44,218 bases of DNA from Clostridia bacterium. Lineage in GTDB: Bacteria; Bacillota; Clostridia; TANB77; CAG-508. Below the pieces are notes generated by a model. It was not told where the DNA came from. It ran no database searches and saw only the letters and a program-made list of their open reading frames with translations. The stretch lies in the NCBI GenBank assembly GCA_022796855.1, contig JAAWJM010000017.1, positions 1 to 44,218 on the forward strand, in the 5' to 3' direction. The translations under genes were made by a program, and so were the position numbers. The stretch's first letter is position 1; each line of letters begins with the position of its first letter. Below are positions 16,056 through 27,500 of the stretch, in pieces.

Positions 16056-16238
16056 GGGTGTCAGAAAATGAGAATTTTTGTAGAAAAAACAAAAGCTATG
16101 ATAAACAGAAATGGCAAAGCTACTTTGCTAGTTTTTGTGTTTACTACAATTGATAGGATAGTATTAAATCACTAAAATTTATTGTTTTAGTGATTTTTTG
16201 TATCCAGAAGACACTTAAAATGAAAAGGGGGAAAATTT
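16056..16238 (+). promoter_or_regulatory. uraA leader with a terminator hairpin, candidate attenuator
   Basis: The 357-base gap 15882-16238 has no convincing gene. Its downstream half holds a small GCAAAG/CTTTGC hairpin at about 16113-16129 and a strong intrinsic terminator (16166-16199) only 40 bases before uraA. No plus-strand gene lies upstream, so the terminator most plausibly interrupts the uraA leader. The classical PyrR-binding loop was not found; a short TCCAGAAG near 16202 is only loosely similar. Confidence 0.5.
16166..16199 (+). terminator. Intrinsic terminator in the uraA leader
   Basis: AAATCACTAAAA and TTTTAGTGATTT form a perfect 12-base stem around a 7-base loop, followed by TTT. 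Confidence 0.85.
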
Positions 16239-17579
16239 ATGGAAAAAAGTAAAATGGTTTTAGATGTAAATGAAAAACCAACAATTGCAAAATGGATTAT
16301 TTTAGCAATCCAACACGTATTTGCTATGTTTGGAGCTACAATTTTAGTCCCAATTTTAGTAAATGCAGGAGCAGGTCAAACTGTGCTTACCATACCAGTA
16401 GCACTTGTAACTTCAGGAATTGGAACACTAATTTATATTTTATGTACAAAAGGGAAATCACCAGTATATTTAGGAAGTTCGTTTGCCTTTATTGCACCAC
16501 TAGTAGCAGCGTATGCAAAAGGTGGTTTATCTGGTGCTATGACAGGTATTATGGCAGTAGGACTTATCTATATTGTATTTGCAACGATTATACGATTTAC
16601 AGGAAAAAACTGGTTAGATAAATTATTACCACCAGTTGTAATTGGACCAATGATTATGATTATAGGATTAGGACTTGCACCATCAGCTATTTCACAAATA
16701 GGACTTGGTGGAGAAGCACAAGTAGAATGGAAAGCAATTTTAGTTGCAGTTGTTACATTTTTAGTAACAGCAATTGTAGCAGTAAGAGGAAAAGGCTTTT
16801 TAAAAATCATTCCTTTTTTAGTGGGAATTGTAACAGGTTATATGGTATCGGTATGTGTAGGATTAGTTGATTTTACACCAGTAGCAGAAGCTGCTTTCTT
16901 TAGTATGCCACAATTTGCGATTCCATTTTTAAACTATGCACCAAACTTTTCAGCAATTTTAACCATTGCACCAATTGCTTTAGTAACCATGGCAGAACAT
17001 ATAGGAGACCATACCTCACTTAGCAATATTATAGGAAAAGATTTATTAAAAGAACCAGGATTAGAAAGAACATTATTAGGAGATGGTATTGCAACCTTCG
17101 TTGCAGGGTTACTTGGAGGACCTGCTAATACCACTTATGGAGAAAATACATCAGTAGTAGGAATGACAAAAATAGCATCTGTATGGGTTATTGGACTTGC
17201 GGCTATTTTTGCTATCTGTTTAGGATTTTTAGGAAAATTTACTGCTCTTGTATCTACCATACCAAACCCAGTACTAGGAGGAGTAAGCTTACTTCTTTAT
17301 GGATTTATTGCCGTAAATGGATTAAAAGTATTAATTCAAAATCAAATCGATTTTGGAAAAACAAAAAATGTAGTAGTAGCATCTGCCATGTTAGTACTAG
17401 GATTAGGAGGAGCTGCTATTTCCATTGTTAGTGGAGATGTATCGGTTACCATTTCAGGAATGAGCTTAGCAGCCATCGTAGGAATTCTAATTAACCTTTT
17501 CTTACCAGAAGAAAAGGAAGAAAAAGAAGCGCCAAAAGAATCACCAAAGGAAACAAAGAAAGAAGAAATTAATGCATAG
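16239..17579 (+). CDS. uraA: Uracil permease, NCS2 family
   Basis: Proton-coupled nucleobase uptake. 446 residues with about 14 hydrophobic segments and the UraA hallmarks GATILVPILVNAGAG, PVYLGSSFAFIAPL, LPPVVIGPMIMIIGLGLAPS, TMAEHIGDHTSL and GGPANTTYGENTSVVGMT. The C-terminal tail is lysine- and glutamate-rich. A GGGGG site precedes the ATG. upp follows after a family B repeat, so uptake and salvage of uracil are paired. Uracil is preferred over xanthine because of the neighbour and the sequence hallmarks. Confidence 0.93.
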   Translation: MEKSKMVLDVNEKPTIAKWIILAIQHVFAMFGATILVPILVNAGAGQTVLTIPVALVTSGIGTLIYILCTKGKSPVYLGSSFAFIAPLVAAYAKGGLSGAMTGIMAVGLIYIVFATIIRFTGKNWLDKLLPPVVIGPMIMIIGLGLAPSAISQIGLGGEAQVEWKAILVAVVTFLVTAIVAVRGKGFLKIIPFLVGIVTGYMVSVCVGLVDFTPVAEAAFFSMPQFAIPFLNYAPNFSAILTIAPIALVTMAEHIGDHTSLSNIIGKDLLKEPGLERTLLGDGIATFVAGLLGGPANTTYGENTSVVGMTKIASVWVIGLAAIFAICLGFLGKFTALVSTIPNPVLGGVSLLLYGFIAVNGLKVLIQNQIDFGKTKNVVVASAMLVLGLGGAAISIVSGDVSVTISGMSLAAIVGILINLFLPEEKEEKEAPKESPKETKKEEINA

Positions 17580-17624
17580 AAACAATCTTAAGCATAAGTC
17601 ATAAAACACTTCAAAGACATTCTA

Positions 17625-17674
17625 AAAGCCCCTTTAACAAGGGGGCTGTCAGCGAAGCTGACTGGGGTTCTTAA
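17625..17674 (+). repeat. Family B repeat (copy 3)
   Basis: AAAAGCCCCTTTAACAAGG then GGGCTGTCAGC, GAAGCTGACTGGGGTTCTTA. Two hairpins, between uraA and upp. Confidence 0.85.
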
Positions 17675-17700
17675 AGAATACAAGAAATCCTAGTAAAATC

Positions 17701-17735
17701 GGTTTATAGGCAAAACCATTAAAAACCTAAATATA
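17701..17735 (+). repeat. Leader motif shared by ctpA and upp (copy 2)
   Basis: GGTTTATAGG, AAAACC, then AAAAACCTAAATATA, about 20 bases before the upp start. See 9181-9217. Confidence 0.5.
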
Positions 17736-17756
17736 AAGTAAAAAAGGAAGGATAAT

Positions 17757-18383
17757 ATGAAAGCGATTGAATTAAAACATCCTTTAATTGAACACAAAGT
17801 AGCAATTTTACGAGACAAAAAAACAGGAACGAAAGAATTTAGAGAATTAGCAGAAGAATTAGCAATGTTATTATGTTATGAAGCAATGAGAGATGCCAAA
17901 ACAGATGAAGTAGAAGTAGAAACACCAATGGGAAAAACAATCACAAAAAAAATTAACGAAGACCGTTATACCTTTGTACCAATTTTAAGAGCAGGACTAG
18001 GTATGTCAAACGGAATTACCAAAATTGTTCCAAATGCGAAAATAGGAGTAATTGGATTATACCGTAACGAAGAAACACTAGAACCAGTACGTTATTATTA
18101 CAAAGTACCAAAAGACATACAAGATAGAGAAGTCATTCTAGTAGACCCAATGCTTGCAACAGGAGGTTCTGCAGTAGATGCAATAAAAATGATGAAAGAA
18201 GATGGTGTAAAGAAAATAAAATTTTTATGCTTAATTGCAGCACCAGAAGGAATAAAGCGAGTAGAAGAAGCCTATCCAGATGTACAAATCTACTGTGCAA
18301 AAATTGATGACCATTTAAACGATATCGGCTATATCGTGCCAGGTTTAGGCGATGCAGGAGATCGAATTTTTGGAATCAGGTAA
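17757..18383 (+). CDS. upp: Uracil phosphoribosyltransferase
   Basis: Converts uracil and PRPP to UMP. 208 residues with the family blocks HPLIEHKVAILRDKKTGTKE, VPILRAGLGMSNGI, VIGLYRNEETLEPV, the PRPP loop VILVDPMLATGGSAVDAI and LCLIAAPEGIKRVEEAYPD, ending in GDAGDRIFGI. It follows uraA and has a GGAAGG ribosome site, making a salvage pair. Confidence 0.96.
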   Translation: MKAIELKHPLIEHKVAILRDKKTGTKEFRELAEELAMLLCYEAMRDAKTDEVEVETPMGKTITKKINEDRYTFVPILRAGLGMSNGITKIVPNAKIGVIGLYRNEETLEPVRYYYKVPKDIQDREVILVDPMLATGGSAVDAIKMMKEDGVKKIKFLCLIAAPEGIKRVEEAYPDVQIYCAKIDDHLNDIGYIVPGLGDAGDRIFGIR

Positions 18384-18464
18384 AATTTGAAAAAAGAATG
18401 GAAAAGTGGTATAATAAAAGAGTAATGAGAAAACTAACCATTGTTGTAAAAAAAGGAGAACATC

Positions 18465-18662
18465 ATGAAGAGAGAAAGAGACTTGGCAGTAAAGTTATTG
18501 GTAGTTGCAGTAGCATGTTTGTTTTTGGCAGGATTATTTATTTTCACATATCAACGAATTATTGGAGGAATTGTGATGGGAATAGCAACAATTCTTGGAT
18601 TACTAACATGTGAAGTACTGTTACCAAAAGGAAAAAGCCTTTTTTGGTCCAGAAGGAGTTAA
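18465..18662 (+). CDS. Small two-helix membrane protein
   Basis: 65 residues: a short basic start (MKRERD), then two hydrophobic helices (LLVVAVACLFLAGLFIF and GIVMGIATILGLLTCEVLL) and a basic tail. Not recognised. AAAAGGAG precedes the ATG at 18465. Its last codons form the 5' arm of a terminator, so it ends its transcription unit. Confidence 0.6.
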   Translation: MKRERDLAVKLLVVAVACLFLAGLFIFTYQRIIGGIVMGIATILGLLTCEVLLPKGKSLFWSRRS

Positions 18663-18679
18663 TTCTTCTGGACTTTTTC
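18647..18679 (+). terminator. Terminator overlapping the small membrane gene's stop
   Basis: GTCCAGAAG pairs with CTTCTGGAC, then TTTTT. The 5' arm is coding sequence. Confidence 0.9.
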
Positions 18680-18707
18680 TTTATTCACAAAAATTTCACA
18701 AATAAAA

Positions 18708-18787
18708 TTAGCAATTGGGGTTGACAATTGCTAATTTTGGTTATAATATATACAAAGAAATTAGCAATCTAAACTTTCAAGTGCTAA
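18708..18787 (+). promoter_or_regulatory. hrcA promoter flanked by two CIRCE-like operators
   Basis: Operator 1 (18708-18734) is TTAGCAATT, 9 bases, AATTGCTAA. Operator 2 (18761-18787) is TTAGCAATC, 9 bases, AAGTGCTAA. Both keep the TTAGCA/TGCTAA ends and the 9-base spacer of CIRCE (TTAGCACTC-N9-GAGTGCTAA) but differ in the inner positions. Between them lie TTGACA (18721-18726) and a -10 at TATAAT 18742 (15-base spacer) or TAATAT 18744 (17-base spacer). Binding by HrcA would block the promoter. Confidence 0.85.
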
Positions 18788-18804
18788 AAAAAGAGGTGAT
18801 AAAG

Positions 18805-19816
18805 GTGCTAGATAAGCGTAAAAAAGAGATTTTGCAAGCAGTTGTAGACGAGTACATTAATACCGCAGAACCAGTAAGCTCAGCAACACTAGTTGAAAAA
18901 TATGGGTTAAATTATAGTAGTGCAACTGTCCGAAACGAATTAGCAGAACTTGAAAACAATGGTTATTTAGATAAACCTCACACATCTTCTGGCAGAGTAC
19001 CTTCGGAAAAAGGATATCGATTTTATGTGGATGAATTAGTAAATGAAGAAGATATTTCTTTAGAAGAAATAAAATACATTCAAACAAAACTAGCCACAAA
19101 AGTAAACGAAATTGAAGATTTAACCAAAATCGCAACCTCAACCTTATCCGAAATTACCCATTACACTACGGTTGCCATTCGGACCAAAACCAGATAGGCA
19201 AACCATAGAAGAAATCAAATTTGTATTATTAGGCACAAGAATGTTAATGGTTGTGATTGTAACCGATACGGGAATGGTAAAAGAAACTATTATAAAATAC
19301 GATGAAGACATTAATACAAGCCAAGTAGAAACTTTAAATAATTTGTTTAATAGCAAATTACAAGGAAAGCCACTTAATAAGATTGATAAACCAATGGAAG
19401 AATACATTTTTTCCGAAATCAATTACAGTATCGAAGTTATAAAACCAATTATAGAGCAAATTAACAAAGTTATTGAAGAAGAAAATAACATTTATTTAGA
19501 AGGAACCAAAAAAGCCTTTGATTTACCAGAATTTAAAAGCCTAGAAATTGCCAAAAACTTTGTGAATATCTTAGATGAAAAAGAATTAGTACTAGACATG
19601 CTAAATTCTGGCATTGCAAAAGATATTAATGTTTACATAGGGGACGAAAATGATAATGAACAATTAAAAGATTTTAGTATTGTTACTTTTAAACATTCGG
19701 TAGGAGATAAAGATTTAGGAACCATTGGAATTATAGGACCAAAACGAATGGATTATTCAAAAGTAATTTCAGTTATGAAATACATTAGTAAAAAAATGAA
19801 AGAAAAAGATTTGTAA
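18805..19816 (+). CDS. hrcA: Heat-inducible transcription repressor HrcA, CGG recoding site
   Basis: Repressor of class I heat-shock genes. The N-terminal winged helix reads LDKRKKEILQAVVDEYINTA, EPVSSATLVEKYGLNYSSAT, VRNELAELENNGYLDKPHTS, SGRVPSEKGYRFYVDEL. After LSEITHYTTVAI, skipping C19180 gives GPKPDRQTIEEIKFVLLG and the GAF-like core through to GTIGIIGPKRMDYSKVI. Unshifted reading stops at 19197. The corrected length is 336 residues, normal. GTG 18805 follows AGAGGTG; operator 2 ends 17 bases before it. First gene of the hrcA-grpE-dnaK-dnaJ cluster, probably autoregulated through the CIRCE-like sites. Confidence 0.93.
19180..19183 (+). other. CGGA +1 recoding site (hrcA, Gly126)
   Basis: In-phase CGG after HYTTVAI. 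Skipping C19180 gives GGA CCA (Gly-Pro) and opens the rest of HrcA. Confidence 0.88.
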
Positions 19817-19887
19817 AGAGATTTGAAAATAAGTGTTTCATAAACTTGAATGTTTTTCAAAAAAGGAAGAAAGGAAGGAAATTTAAA

Positions 19888-20406
19888 ATGGAAGAAAAAA
19901 AAGAGGAAGCAATCCAAGAAGAATTAGATAAAGCAATGGAAAATAAGGATAATCAAAATTTAGAAAAGGAGAAGGAAGACAAAACAAAACAAGAATTAGA
20001 GGAAATGACAGACCGTTATAAACGTTTAATGGCGGAATTTGATAATTTCAAAAAAAGAAGTGCCAAAGAAAGAGAAAGTTTATACGATTCTTTAACATCT
20101 GATATTGTAACATCCATTTTGCCAGTGTTAGACAATTTAGAAAAAGCAGTTTCTACCAAAACCGAAGACCAAAACTATAAACAAGGAGTCGAAATGGTAT
20201 ACAAACAGTTTATGGATACGTTAGCAAGCTTAGGAGTAGAAGAAATAAAAACAGTAGGAGAAACCTTTAACCCAGAATACCACGAAGCAGTAAGCAGTGT
20301 GCAAGACGAAAATTTAGGCGAAAAAGAAATAAAAGAAGAATTTAGAAAAGGTTATAAAATAAGAGAAAAGGTAATACGCCATTCCATGGTCGTTGTTGCA
20401 AATTAA
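19888..20406 (+). CDS. grpE: Nucleotide exchange factor GrpE
   Basis: Releases ADP from DnaK. An acidic and basic N-terminal tail is followed by a long helix (QELEEMTDRYKRLMAEFDNF, KKRSAKERE), the four-helix part (ILPVLDNLEKAV, GVEMVYKQFMDTLASLGVEE) and the beta domain with FNPEYHEAVSSVQDE, GYKIREKVIRHSMVVVA. 172 residues. ATG 19888 lies behind GGAAGG. Second gene of the heat-shock cluster. Confidence 0.95.
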   Translation: MEEKKEEAIQEELDKAMENKDNQNLEKEKEDKTKQELEEMTDRYKRLMAEFDNFKKRSAKERESLYDSLTSDIVTSILPVLDNLEKAVSTKTEDQNYKQGVEMVYKQFMDTLASLGVEEIKTVGETFNPEYHEAVSSVQDENLGEKEIKEEFRKGYKIREKVIRHSMVVVAN

Positions 20407-20468
20407 GTTAGCTGTTCGAACGAAGTGAGGTACAGATAACTTATGCAAAAGAATGTATTCTTTTGCAT
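20407..20468 (+). other. Two stem-loops in the grpE-dnaK gap
   Basis: GTTAGCTGT pairs partly with ACAGATAAC (20407-20440); then ATGCAAAAGAA and TTCTTTTGCAT form a perfect 11-base hairpin with a 4-base loop (20443-20468). There is no T tail, so a processing or stability role is as likely as termination. Confidence 0.5.
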
Positions 20469-20543
20469 TACATTATAAAGATGTTATTAAATTTTTAATA
20501 TATAGATTACAAAAGATTATAATAATAAAAAAATAAATTTTAG

Positions 20544-22433
<1,890 letters not shown>

Positions 22434-22437
22434 AAAT

Positions 22438-22504
22438 TGTAGGGGCGGGCCTCGTGTCCGCCTGTTTCAAAAAAAGGGGTGTACACGATATGCAACCCCT
22501 ACAA
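22438..22504 (+). repeat. Family A palindromic repeat (copy 3)
   Basis: TGTAGGGGCGGGCCTCGTGT on the left and GATATGCAACCCCTACA on the right, between dnaK and dnaJ. More diverged in its centre than copies 1 and 2. Confidence 0.7.
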
Positions 22505-22536
22505 AATCATTTTAAATAATGGTAGTGGAGGAAAAT

Positions 22537-23688
22537 ATGGCGGAGCAAAAAAGAGATTATTATGAGGTATTGGGTGTGAATAAAAACGCGAGTGATGATG
22601 AGCTAAAACGTGCCTATCGCAAACTTGCTAAAAAATACCATCCAGATGCAAACCCAGATAATAAAAAAGAAGCGGAAGCAAAATTTAAAGAAGTAAATGA
22701 AGCATATGAAACCTTGTCAGATGCCCAGAAAAGAAGAATGTATGACCAATTTGGACCAGATGGACCACAGGGCTTTGGCGGTGGTGGACCAGGGGGAGGA
22801 TATTATTCTTATTCTACCTCTGGTTTTGATGGGTTCGATATGGGAGATTTAGGAGATATTTTTTCATCCTTCTTTGGAGGAGGATTTGGAGGTAGAAGTT
22901 CATCAAGAACAAATGGACCAGCCAAAGGAGCCGATTTACGTTATAATATGGAAATCAGCTTTGAAGAAGCTTTTTTAGGTGTGGAAAAAGAAATTAGCAT
23001 TAGCCGTGATGACACCTGTGACACCTGCCAAGGAAGTGGTGCAAAACCAGGTAGCAAAGTAGATACTTGTACTATGTGCCATGGAACTGGAAAAATACAA
23101 CAAGTACAAACCACAATTTTAGGACAAATGCAAACCACAAGAACCTGTCCTACCTGTCATGGAGAAGGAAAAGTCATAAAAGAACCATGTGATACCTGTA
23201 GAGGAAAAGGAACCGTTCGAAAACAAGCGAAAATTAAAGTCAAAATTCCAGCAGGAATTGATGAAAACCAAACTGTTGTATTAAGAGGGGAAGGAGCACC
23301 AGGCACTAAAGGTGGACCAAAGGGAGACCTATATATTACTGTACATATAAAAAGGCATAATATCTTTACAAGACAAGACTATAACGTGCTTTGTGATATT
23401 CCAATTACCTTTACCCAAGCAACCTTAGGGGCAGAATTAGAAATTCCAATGGTAAACGGATCAAAAGAAAAATTCAAAATACCAGAAGGAACCCAAACAG
23501 GAACAAGATTCCGTATCAAAGGAAAAGGCTTTAAAGCCGTTAACCGAAACTACGAGGGAGACCTAATATTCACAGTAGAAATACAAACCCCAAAACGCTT
23601 ATCAAAAGAACAACGAGAATTACTAGTAGAACTTGCTAAAACCATGAACGAACAACCACCTGTGAAAAAAAGAGGAATATTTGGATAA
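22537..23688 (+). CDS. dnaJ: Chaperone DnaJ (Hsp40)
   Basis: 383 residues. J domain with [23 protein letters not shown] in [11 protein letters not shown], a Gly/Phe-rich linker, four zinc-finger repeats ([32 protein letters not shown]) and two C-terminal substrate domains. Stimulates DnaK ATPase. ATG 22537 follows GGAGG; the upstream ATG at 22519 has no ribosome site. The last gene of the cluster; the RSH-like gene starts 10 bases later. Confidence 0.97.
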   Translation: MAEQKRDYYEVLGVNKNASDDELKRAYRKLAKKYHPDANPDNKKEAEAKFKEVNEAYETLSDAQKRRMYDQFGPDGPQGFGGGGPGGGYYSYSTSGFDGFDMGDLGDIFSSFFGGGFGGRSSSRTNGPAKGADLRYNMEISFEEAFLGVEKEISISRDDTCDTCQGSGAKPGSKVDTCTMCHGTGKIQQVQTTILGQMQTTRTCPTCHGEGKVIKEPCDTCRGKGTVRKQAKIKVKIPAGIDENQTVVLRGEGAPGTKGGPKGDLYITVHIKRHNIFTRQDYNVLCDIPITFTQATLGAELEIPMVNGSKEKFKIPEGTQTGTRFRIKGKGFKAVNRNYEGDLIFTVEIQTPKRLSKEQRELLVELAKTMNEQPPVKKRGIFG

Positions 23689-23698
23689 AGAGGAGAAT

Positions 23699-24238
23699 AT
23701 GGATACCATAAAATTATTAAAGGAAATAGAGAAAAAAATTAAAACAGCAGAATCTTATATGCCAAGGTTACTTGAAATTTTTGAACAACAAGGAATAAAA
23801 CCCACATATAGAATTAAAGACAAAAATCGTATTTTAGAAAAAGTTATGTGGGTTTCAAACAATCCAAATTTTCAAGATATGGATGAAATTGAAATATTGA
23901 ATAAAGTAAATGATATTATTGGATTAACAGTTGTTACTAATAAACTGGAAGATGCATTTACTATATCAGATAAAATTGTAAATCAATTACTAGGACAGTC
24001 AATAAAATTTAAAAGATGTATTGACCATATTAGTGACAATGGAGGAATTACTGATTATAAAGCTTTATTATTATTATTTGGTAGTGAAGAAGGCATACCT
24101 TTTGAGGTTCAAGTTACTGATAATGAAAATTTAGCAATTCGCGAAGCTACTCATAAAGAATTTGAAAAAATAAAATATGGAAAAGTGAGAGCTTCACAAG
24201 GATATAAACAAAGAGATATTGGTGATATGAGCAAATAG
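23699..24238 (+). CDS. RelA/SpoT-like nucleotidyltransferase domain protein, divergent
   Basis: 179 residues. Family-like blocks are YRIKDKNRILEKVMW (R-x-K-x-x-S/N motif), VNDIIGLTVV (acidic residue of the catalytic centre), DYKALLLLFGSEEGIPFEVQ, corresponding to Y-x-A-x-H ... E-x-Q, and REATHKEFEKIKYG. The position normally held by His in the H-x-x-x motif is Leu, and no HD hydrolase, TGS or ACT domain is present. It could be a small alarmone synthetase, a toxin-like relative or an inactive form; I cannot decide. AGAGGAG precedes the ATG at 23699, 10 bases after dnaJ, suggesting read-through from the heat-shock operon. Confidence 0.6.
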   Translation: MDTIKLLKEIEKKIKTAESYMPRLLEIFEQQGIKPTYRIKDKNRILEKVMWVSNNPNFQDMDEIEILNKVNDIIGLTVVTNKLEDAFTISDKIVNQLLGQSIKFKRCIDHISDNGGITDYKALLLLFGSEEGIPFEVQVTDNENLAIREATHKEFEKIKYGKVRASQGYKQRDIGDMSK

Positions 24239-24343
24239 TATATTAAAATCAAATGAAGAAAAATAGTAAGGAGTTTTTCGTCTGAAGAAAAAATTTTAAG
24301 AAATTATTTTGAAGTAAATTAACAAGTTATTGTAAAAATCTTT

Positions 24344-24372
24344 AAAAGAATACTTGAAAAGTGTTCTTTTTT
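24344..24372 (+). terminator. Terminator before gap
   Basis: AAAAGAATACTT pairs with AGTGTTCTTTT around GAAA, followed by T residues. It separates the heat-shock cluster from the glycolytic cluster. Confidence 0.75.
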
Positions 24373-24399
24373 GATATAGAATGGTAATGTCTTAAATAG

Positions 24400-25452
<1,053 letters not shown>

Positions 25453-25464
25453 TCAAAAATGTGT

Positions 25465-25532
25465 CGTAGGGGCAAATCTATTTTGCTCTTGCAAACATGG
25501 AAACAGGGCAGAAATAGAATTCTGCCCCTACC
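25465..25532 (+). repeat. Family A palindromic repeat (copy 4)
   Basis: CGTAGGGGCAAATCTATTTT on the left and AGAATTCTGCCCCTACCA on the right; the inner GGGCAGAA/TTCTGCCC forms its own hairpin. Confidence 0.7.
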
Positions 25533-25566
25533 ATTGTATAAAAGGCATATATATTATCATAAATAA

Positions 25567-25614
25567 AGGCCCCTTTATTAAGGGGGCTGTCACCGTAGGT
25601 GACTGGGGGTTCTT
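25567..25614 (+). repeat. Family B repeat (copy 4)
   Basis: GGCCCCTTTATTAAGGGGGC, TGTCACCGTAGGTGACTGGG, GGTTCTT. Two hairpins, just upstream of the pgk leader. Confidence 0.85.
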
Positions 25615-25691
25615 CAATGGTAATATATATACCTTTTGTATAAAATTGGTATAGCATCCATATAATAAGATAAAAATAGGAGGTTTTTTGT

Positions 25692-26879
25692 ATGAATAAA
25701 AAAACAGTAAAAGATATTGAGGTAAAGGGAAAGAAAGTATTAGTTCGTTGTGATTTTAACGTACCACAAGATGAAAACGGAAATATTACAGATAATAGAA
25801 GAATTGTATCTTCTTTACCAACCATAAAATATTTATTAGAAAACGGAGCAAAGGTAATTCTTTGTTCACACTTAGGAAGACCAAAAGGAGAAGTGAAAAA
25901 AGAATTTTCATTAGCACCAGTGGCAAAAGAATTATCAAAACAATTAGGAATAGAGGTAAAATTAGCCGAGGATGTTATTGGAGAAAGTGCGAAAAGTTTA
26001 ACGAGCAATCTAAAAGAAGGCGAAGTTGTTTTACTAGAAAATGTTCGTTTTGATGCACGTGAAGAAAAAAATGACCCTGAAATGGCTCGTGAACTTGCAT
26101 CACTTGCTGAAATCTATGTAAATGATGCTTTTGGGACCTCTCATAGAGCACATGCTTCAACAGCAGGAGTAGCAGACTATTTACCAGCAGTTTCTGGGTT
26201 CTTAATTGAAAAAGAAATTGACTTTATGGGAAATGCACTAGAAAACCCAAAAAGACCATTAGTTGCAATTTTAGGTGGAAAAAAAGTTTCCGACAAAATT
26301 GGTGTCATCAATAGCTTACTTGAAAAAGTAGATACCTTAATGATTGGTGGAGCAATGGCATACACCTTCTTTAAAACACAAGGATATGAAGTAGGAAATT
26401 CGATTTGTGAACTAGACAAACTAGATTTAGCCCTAGAATTAATGGAAAAAGCAAAACAAAAAGGCGTAAAACTAATGCTACCAGTAGATACCAAACTAGG
26501 AAAAGAATTCGACAAAGATACCGAAAGTAAAACGGTAAAATGCACAGAAATACCAGAGGGCTGGGAAGGCTTCGACATCGGAGAAGAAACTATTAAATTA
26601 TACAAAGAAGAACTAAAAAAAGCAAAAACAGTCGTATGGAATGGACCACTTGGCTTATTTGAATTTGACCAATTTGCCATTGGAAGTAACGAAATTGCTA
26701 AAACTTTAGCTGAAATTGATGCCATTACCATTGTAGGAGGAGGAGACTGCGCAGCAGCCGTAGAAAAAGCAGGAGTAGCCGATAAACTAACACATGTTTC
26801 AACAGGAGGAGGAGCAAGCCTAGAATTTTTAGAAGGAAAAAAATTACCAGGTATTGAATGTTTACAAGACAGAGCGTAA
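25692..26879 (+). CDS. pgk: Phosphoglycerate kinase
   Basis: Makes ATP from 1,3-bisphosphoglycerate. [20 protein letters not shown] (substrate site), [41 protein letters not shown], and the nucleotide loop [20 protein letters not shown] with [14 protein letters not shown]. 395 residues, normal. AGGAGG precedes the ATG. Confidence 0.98.
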   Translation: MNKKTVKDIEVKGKKVLVRCDFNVPQDENGNITDNRRIVSSLPTIKYLLENGAKVILCSHLGRPKGEVKKEFSLAPVAKELSKQLGIEVKLAEDVIGESAKSLTSNLKEGEVVLLENVRFDAREEKNDPEMARELASLAEIYVNDAFGTSHRAHASTAGVADYLPAVSGFLIEKEIDFMGNALENPKRPLVAILGGKKVSDKIGVINSLLEKVDTLMIGGAMAYTFFKTQGYEVGNSICELDKLDLALELMEKAKQKGVKLMLPVDTKLGKEFDKDTESKTVKCTEIPEGWEGFDIGEETIKLYKEELKKAKTVVWNGPLGLFEFDQFAIGSNEIAKTLAEIDAITIVGGGDCAAAVEKAGVADKLTHVSTGGGASLEFLEGKKLPGIECLQDRA

Positions 26880-26905
26880 GAAAACGAATTTTTTAAGGAG
26901 AAAAG

Positions 26906-27457
26906 ATGGAATTAATCGATGTAATTGATGAAAATAACAATTTAATAGGAAAGATAGAAGATAAAGATGTTGTTCATGGAACAGGGATGTGGCATAGAGA
27001 AATTTCTGTTTGGATTATGAATCGAAAAGGAGAAATTTTACTACAAAAAAGAGCAATGAGTAAAAAACAGCATCCGGGAAAATGGAGCATTGTAGCAGGT
27101 CATATACAAGCGGGTGAAACACCACTTGCTGGAGCAAAAAGAGAAACAAAAGAAGAAGTAGGAATTGATGTTCCTGAAGAAAAATTTGAGGCAATGGTTT
27201 GTGAAAAGAAAGAATGTGCTTTTCCGAATGTACAACAATATAATAAATACTATGATTACGTGTATTTTCTATTAGTGGATTATAAAATAGAAGAATATGT
27301 CATTCAAATAGAAGAACTTAGTGAAGTAAAATATGTAACGATAGAAGAATTTATAAAAGAATTGAAAGAAAAAAATGAGAAATACACATATAAGTATGAA
27401 GAATTAAAGGAAACCATTCAAAAACTAATAGAAAAAAGGAAAGAATTAGAAAAATAA
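26906..27457 (+). CDS. Nudix hydrolase, isopentenyl-diphosphate-isomerase-like
   Basis: 183 residues with an exact Nudix box (G-x5-E-x7-REUxEExGU) in GHIQAGETPLAG followed by AKRETKEEVGI. The start ELIDVIDENNNLIGK and QKRAMSKKQHPGKWS resemble the YfcD-type subgroup. It hydrolyses some nucleoside-diphosphate-linked substrate (class knowledge); specificity is unknown. It lies 26 bases after pgk with AAGGAG before the ATG, so it is probably co-transcribed with the glycolytic genes. Confidence 0.88.
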   Translation: MELIDVIDENNNLIGKIEDKDVVHGTGMWHREISVWIMNRKGEILLQKRAMSKKQHPGKWSIVAGHIQAGETPLAGAKRETKEEVGIDVPEEKFEAMVCEKKECAFPNVQQYNKYYDYVYFLLVDYKIEEYVIQIEELSEVKYVTIEEFIKELKEKNEKYTYKYEELKETIQKLIEKRKELEK

Positions 27458-27500
27458 GAGTAATATTAGTAAAAGAATAAGCATAAAGGACGTTGAATAA

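Noticed and set aside
15932..16153. Possible 73-codon gene before uraA
   Set aside because: No ribosome site, low-complexity translation, and the region is better explained as promoter and leader.
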